NCBI GenBank assembly: GCA_913774725.1
Contig: CAJYIG010000237.1
Location: 1-7,518 of the forward strand
Source of the DNA: an uncultured Curtobacterium sp.
GTDB lineage: Bacteria > Actinomycetota > Actinomycetes > Actinomycetales > Microbacteriaceae
DNA length: 7,518 nt
Direction of reading: 5' to 3'
The translations under genes were made by a program, and so were the position numbers. Shown in pieces: positions 5,589 through 7,518 of this stretch. The stretch's first letter is position 1. Each line of letters opens with the position of its first letter. The notes under the pieces are model-generated. The model made no database searches. It was not told where the DNA came from and saw only the letters and a list, made by a program, of their open reading frames with translations.

Positions 5589-6079
5589 CCGACACCGCAC
5601 CCCGCCCCGGCATGGTCGCCCGCCGCACGGTCGGCGGCGAGCTGATCGAGTGGCTCGACGTCCCGCAGCGTGCCGCCGCCCTCGGCATGGACCCCCACCC
5701 GGAGGGGGGTTGGTACGTCCGCACGTGGACCTCGCCGTCGAGCGTCGAGACCCCGGCCGGCGAGCGCCCCGCCGCGACCCTGATCCACTTCCTGCTGCCC
5801 CCCGGCGAGGCCTCGGCCTGGCACCGCGTGACGAGCGACGAGATCTGGATGTGGCACGGGCCGGACACCGTCGTGCTCGAGCTCGGTGGGTCGGGTGACC
5901 GCCCGGAGCCCGGAGACCGGATCACCCTCGGCCCGGACGCCGGACGGCACCGGCTGCACGACGCCCAGGCCTTCGTCCGCGGCGGCGTCTGGCAACGCAC
6001 CCTGCCCGCAGACGGCGAGGTGCTCCTCAGCTGCATGGTCTCGCCGGGCTTCTCGTTCGACGACTTCACGATGGCGTAG
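5585..6079 (+). CDS. DUF985 / Cupin_5 family protein
   Basis: 164 residues, single cupin domain of the Cupin_5/DUF985 family (PF06172). Visible family signatures: H38-PEGGWYVRTW, SAWHRVTSDEIWMWHG (H80, E86, H91), the GGVWQRTL strand (about 133-140) and the closing LLSCMVSPGFSFDDFTM (147-163). Length and order match the family, so the gene is complete. No member function is firmly known to me. The His/Glu set could bind a metal or a small sugar- or nucleotide-like ligand, but that is inference. It is the last gene of the operon, overlapping the amidohydrolase by ATGA (5585-5588). A role in handling the product of the two upstream enzymes is plausible, but nothing in the sequence proves it. Confidence 0.92.
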   Translation: MTDTAPRPGMVARRTVGGELIEWLDVPQRAAALGMDPHPEGGWYVRTWTSPSSVETPAGERPAATLIHFLLPPGEASAWHRVTSDEIWMWHGPDTVVLELGGSGDRPEPGDRITLGPDAGRHRLHDAQAFVRGGVWQRTLPADGEVLLSCMVSPGFSFDDFTMA

Positions 6080-6187
6080 CGACCGGCGTCGCGGGCGGTC
6101 ATCCGCATCGCGCTGGTATCCCAGTGACCGGTACACTGCGTCCTGCCCCCGCTCCACCCGTCCTGTCCCGCTGACGAAGGCCCTCCC
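6080..6187 (+). promoter_or_regulatory. Intergenic gap with candidate promoter and SD of the ABC importer
   Basis: This 108-base gap separates the cupin from the lipoprotein gene. TACACT (6132-6137) fits a -10 box and would give a leader of roughly 45 bases; no convincing -35 lies 16-18 bases before it. Just upstream CTGG-TATC-CCAG (6113-6124) is a short dyad that could be an operator, but a 4-base arm is weak evidence. GAAGG (6176-6180) lies 7 bases before the GTG and is the SD. A weak GACCG/CGGTC hairpin (6081-6100) is the only terminator-like structure after the cupin, so some read-through into the importer genes is possible. Confidence 0.4.
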
Positions 6188-7012
6188 GTGACCCGTACCC
6201 GCCGTCTCTCCCTCGCCGTCGCCACCGCCGCGGTCGCCGCCCTCGCGCTCGCCGCCTGCTCCGCCGGCGGCAGCAGCACCGGCAGCGACGGCACCGTGAC
6301 CGACGGCAAGCTCACGATCGCGACCGGCCAGCCGGCGTACTCGCCCTGGGTCGAGGACGACGACCCGCAGTCCGGCAAGGGCTTCGAGTCCGCCGTGGCG
6401 TACGCCGTCGCGAAGGAGATGGGCTACGCGAAGGGCGACGTCGTCTGGAAGCGCAGCACCTTCGACAGCGCCATCGCCCCCGGCCCGAAGGACTGGGACC
6501 TCAACGTCCAGCAGTTCTCGATCGACGCGAAGCGCAAGAAGGCCGTCGACATGTCCACGCCGTACTACACGACGACGCAGGCCGTCGTGACGACGTCGGG
6601 GTCGAAGGCCGCGAAGGACACCACGGTCGCCGCGCTCGAGGGCGACACCATCGGCGTCGCCGCCGGCTCGACGAGCATCGCCTCGGTGAAGGACGTGCTC
6701 GGCGTCACCCCGCAGGTCTTCAACTCGAACGACGACGCGGTGCTGGCGCTGAAGTCGGGTCAGATCGACGCCATCGTCACCGACCTGCCGACGGCCTTCT
6801 ACATGGCGTCGGCGCAGCTCGACGACGGCAGGGTGTCCGCGCAGTTCCCCGAGGACGGCTCCGGCGACCAGTTCGGCTTCGTGCTGCCGAAGGGCTCCGC
6901 GCTGACGAGCAAGGTCGACGAGGCGCTCGCGAAGCTCGAGCAGGACGGCACGCTCGCCGCCCTGCAGACGAAGTGGCTCTCCTCGGCGACGAACACCCCC
7001 GTCCTGGAGTAG
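6188..7012 (+). CDS. Amino-acid ABC transporter substrate-binding lipoprotein
   Basis: 274 residues, periplasmic-binding-protein family 3 (PF00497) type. The start is GTG 6188 with GAAGG 7 bases upstream. A lipoprotein signal peptide is clear: basic RTRR (3-6), a hydrophobic core and lipobox L21-A-A-C24, followed by a Gly/Ser/Thr linker. Domain features: substrate-side SPWVEDDD (52-59), GKGFESAVAYAVAKEMG (63-79), the FDSAIAP segment (92-98), FSIDAKRKKAVDMSTPYY (110-127, the usual carboxylate-binding and PYY region), the second-lobe GVAAGSTS (156-163) and DLPTAFYMA (199-207). It would be anchored to the outer face of the membrane and deliver a polar amino acid or related compound to the permease encoded 4 bases downstream. 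The ligand cannot be told; the acidic run near the pocket-forming segment might suit a basic ligand, which is a guess. Confidence 0.93.
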   Translation: MTRTRRLSLAVATAAVAALALAACSAGGSSTGSDGTVTDGKLTIATGQPAYSPWVEDDDPQSGKGFESAVAYAVAKEMGYAKGDVVWKRSTFDSAIAPGPKDWDLNVQQFSIDAKRKKAVDMSTPYYTTTQAVVTTSGSKAAKDTTVAALEGDTIGVAAGSTSIASVKDVLGVTPQVFNSNDDAVLALKSGQIDAIVTDLPTAFYMASAQLDDGRVSAQFPEDGSGDQFGFVLPKGSALTSKVDEALAKLEQDGTLAALQTKWLSSATNTPVLE

Positions 7013-7016
7013 CCCG

Positions 7017-7518
7017 GTGACCGTCCCAGCAGGCGCCGGTGCACCGGTGACCGCTTCCGCACCGAGCCAGGTCGAGCTGGAGCGACGGCTCTACCGTCGG
7101 CAGCGCGGCCGTCGCTCGGTCGTCGTGTCGGTCGTCTCGACGCTCGTCGTGATCGCCGTCGTCTGGCTCGGAGTCGTGAACACACCCGGCTGGGCTGCGG
7201 TGCAGCAGTCGTTCTTCGACCCGCAGACCGCGGTCGACACGCTCCCGGCCGTCCTGCTCGGGCTCTGGCTGAACATCCGGATCCTGTTCTTCAGCGCGAT
7301 CGGCGTCGCGGTGCTCGGGACCTTGCTGGCGGTCGTGCGCGGCCTGCGGAACCCGGTGTTCTTCCCGCTGCGGGTGCTCGCCACCGCGTACACCGACCTG
7401 TTCCGCGGGCTGCCGCTCATCATCGTGCTGTACCTGGTCGGGTTCGGCATCCCCGGGCTCGGCATCGTCCCGCGGCAGCCCCCGGAGGTCTGGGGCACGA
7501 TCGCGATCGTGCTGACCT
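7017..7518 (+). CDS. Amino-acid ABC transporter permease, cut by right edge
   Basis: At least 167 residues, open to the edge. The start GTG at 7017 comes 4 bases after the lipoprotein stop, with GGAG (7006-7009) 7 bases upstream; GTG 7047 is an in-frame alternative. The N-terminus is a basic cytoplasmic stretch (RRLYRRQRGRRS), then a first membrane segment (about 34-54), an extracytoplasmic loop, a second long hydrophobic region (about 76-107) and a third segment beginning in YTDLFRGLPLIIVLYLVGFG (125-144). TxLFRGxPLxxxLxxxxFG is the signature of the His/Glu/Gln/Arg/opine subfamily permeases (PF00528 domain). It forms the membrane channel for the importer, with the ATPase and perhaps a second permease expected beyond the window. 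Confidence 0.92.
   Translation, partial: MTVPAGAGAPVTASAPSQVELERRLYRRQRGRRSVVVSVVSTLVVIAVVWLGVVNTPGWAAVQQSFFDPQTAVDTLPAVLLGLWLNIRILFFSAIGVAVLGTLLAVVRGLRNPVFFPLRVLATAYTDLFRGLPLIIVLYLVGFGIPGLGIVPRQPPEVWGTIAIVLT

Noticed and set aside
6081..6100. GACCG/CGGTC hairpin after the cupin as a terminator
   Set aside because: A 5-bp stem with a 10-base loop and no U-tract is too weak to call as a feature.
4603..6378. Long minus-strand open frame across the amidohydrolase, cupin and lipoprotein genes
   Set aside because: It crosses three clear plus-strand genes and encodes Arg/Ser/Pro-rich low-complexity sequence, so it is a shadow frame.
1..7518. CRISPR arrays, insertion sequences, tRNA or rRNA genes, phage or toxin-antitoxin modules
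   Set aside because: None seen. There are no spaced repeats, transposase motifs, terminal inverted repeats flanking genes or cloverleaf-like sequences, and base composition looks even across the window, so there is no sign of recent transfer.

Overview
The window is very GC-rich (roughly 70% or more by eye). It carries genes typical of a high-GC actinobacterium: a PrsW-family protease, a mycoredoxin-like redoxin, and many GTG starts with little Shine-Dalgarno (SD) use. The mix of leaderless and SD-led genes suits the Microbacteriaceae (for example Curtobacterium and relatives), but that placement is inference and no marker gene is present to confirm it.

Layout. Bases 1-1261 are read on the minus strand: an unrecognised acidic protein cut by the left edge (1-368), a perfect 20-bp stem hairpin that looks like a terminator (508-550), a GlsB/YeaQ-type small membrane protein (597-872) and a glutaredoxin/mycoredoxin-like CxxC protein (998-1261). 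A short divergent region (1262-1334) separates these from the plus-strand block. That block holds a PrsW-family intramembrane protease (1335-2285), then a tight three-gene operon: an adenosylhomocysteinase-like protein (2407-4152), a metal-dependent amidohydrolase/nucleoside-deaminase-like protein (4149-5588) and a DUF985 cupin (5585-6079). Each junction in the operon is a 4-base stop/start overlap. After a 108-bp gap come the lipoprotein (6188-7012) and the first permease (7017 to the right edge) of a polar amino-acid ABC importer.

Most interesting part. The 2407-6079 operon pairs an S-adenosylhomocysteine hydrolase homologue with an amidohydrolase of the kind that deaminates SAH, MTA, 5'-deoxyadenosine or aminodeoxyfutalosine. 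The hydrolase homologue keeps the NAD fold and several chemistry-core residues. It has lost the positions equivalent to human His55, Thr57, His301 and His353 and the C-terminal Lys/Tyr tail, and it carries an extra N-terminal domain of about 145 residues that looks like a decayed copy of the NAD-binding unit. This is therefore not the housekeeping enzyme. A working idea is a modified-nucleoside or nucleoside-thioether salvage route in which deamination and a hydrolase-like step are coupled. The substrate cannot be told from sequence, and the link to the downstream amino-acid importer is only positional.

Regulation. Four genes (1-368, 998-1261, 1335-2285, 2407-4152) have a -10-like hexamer ending 6-7 bases before the ATG, as expected for leaderless transcripts. 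The SD-led genes are 597-872, 5585-6079, 6188-7012 and 7017 onward. The promoter regions of the PrsW and hydrolase-like genes share four short blocks in the same order.
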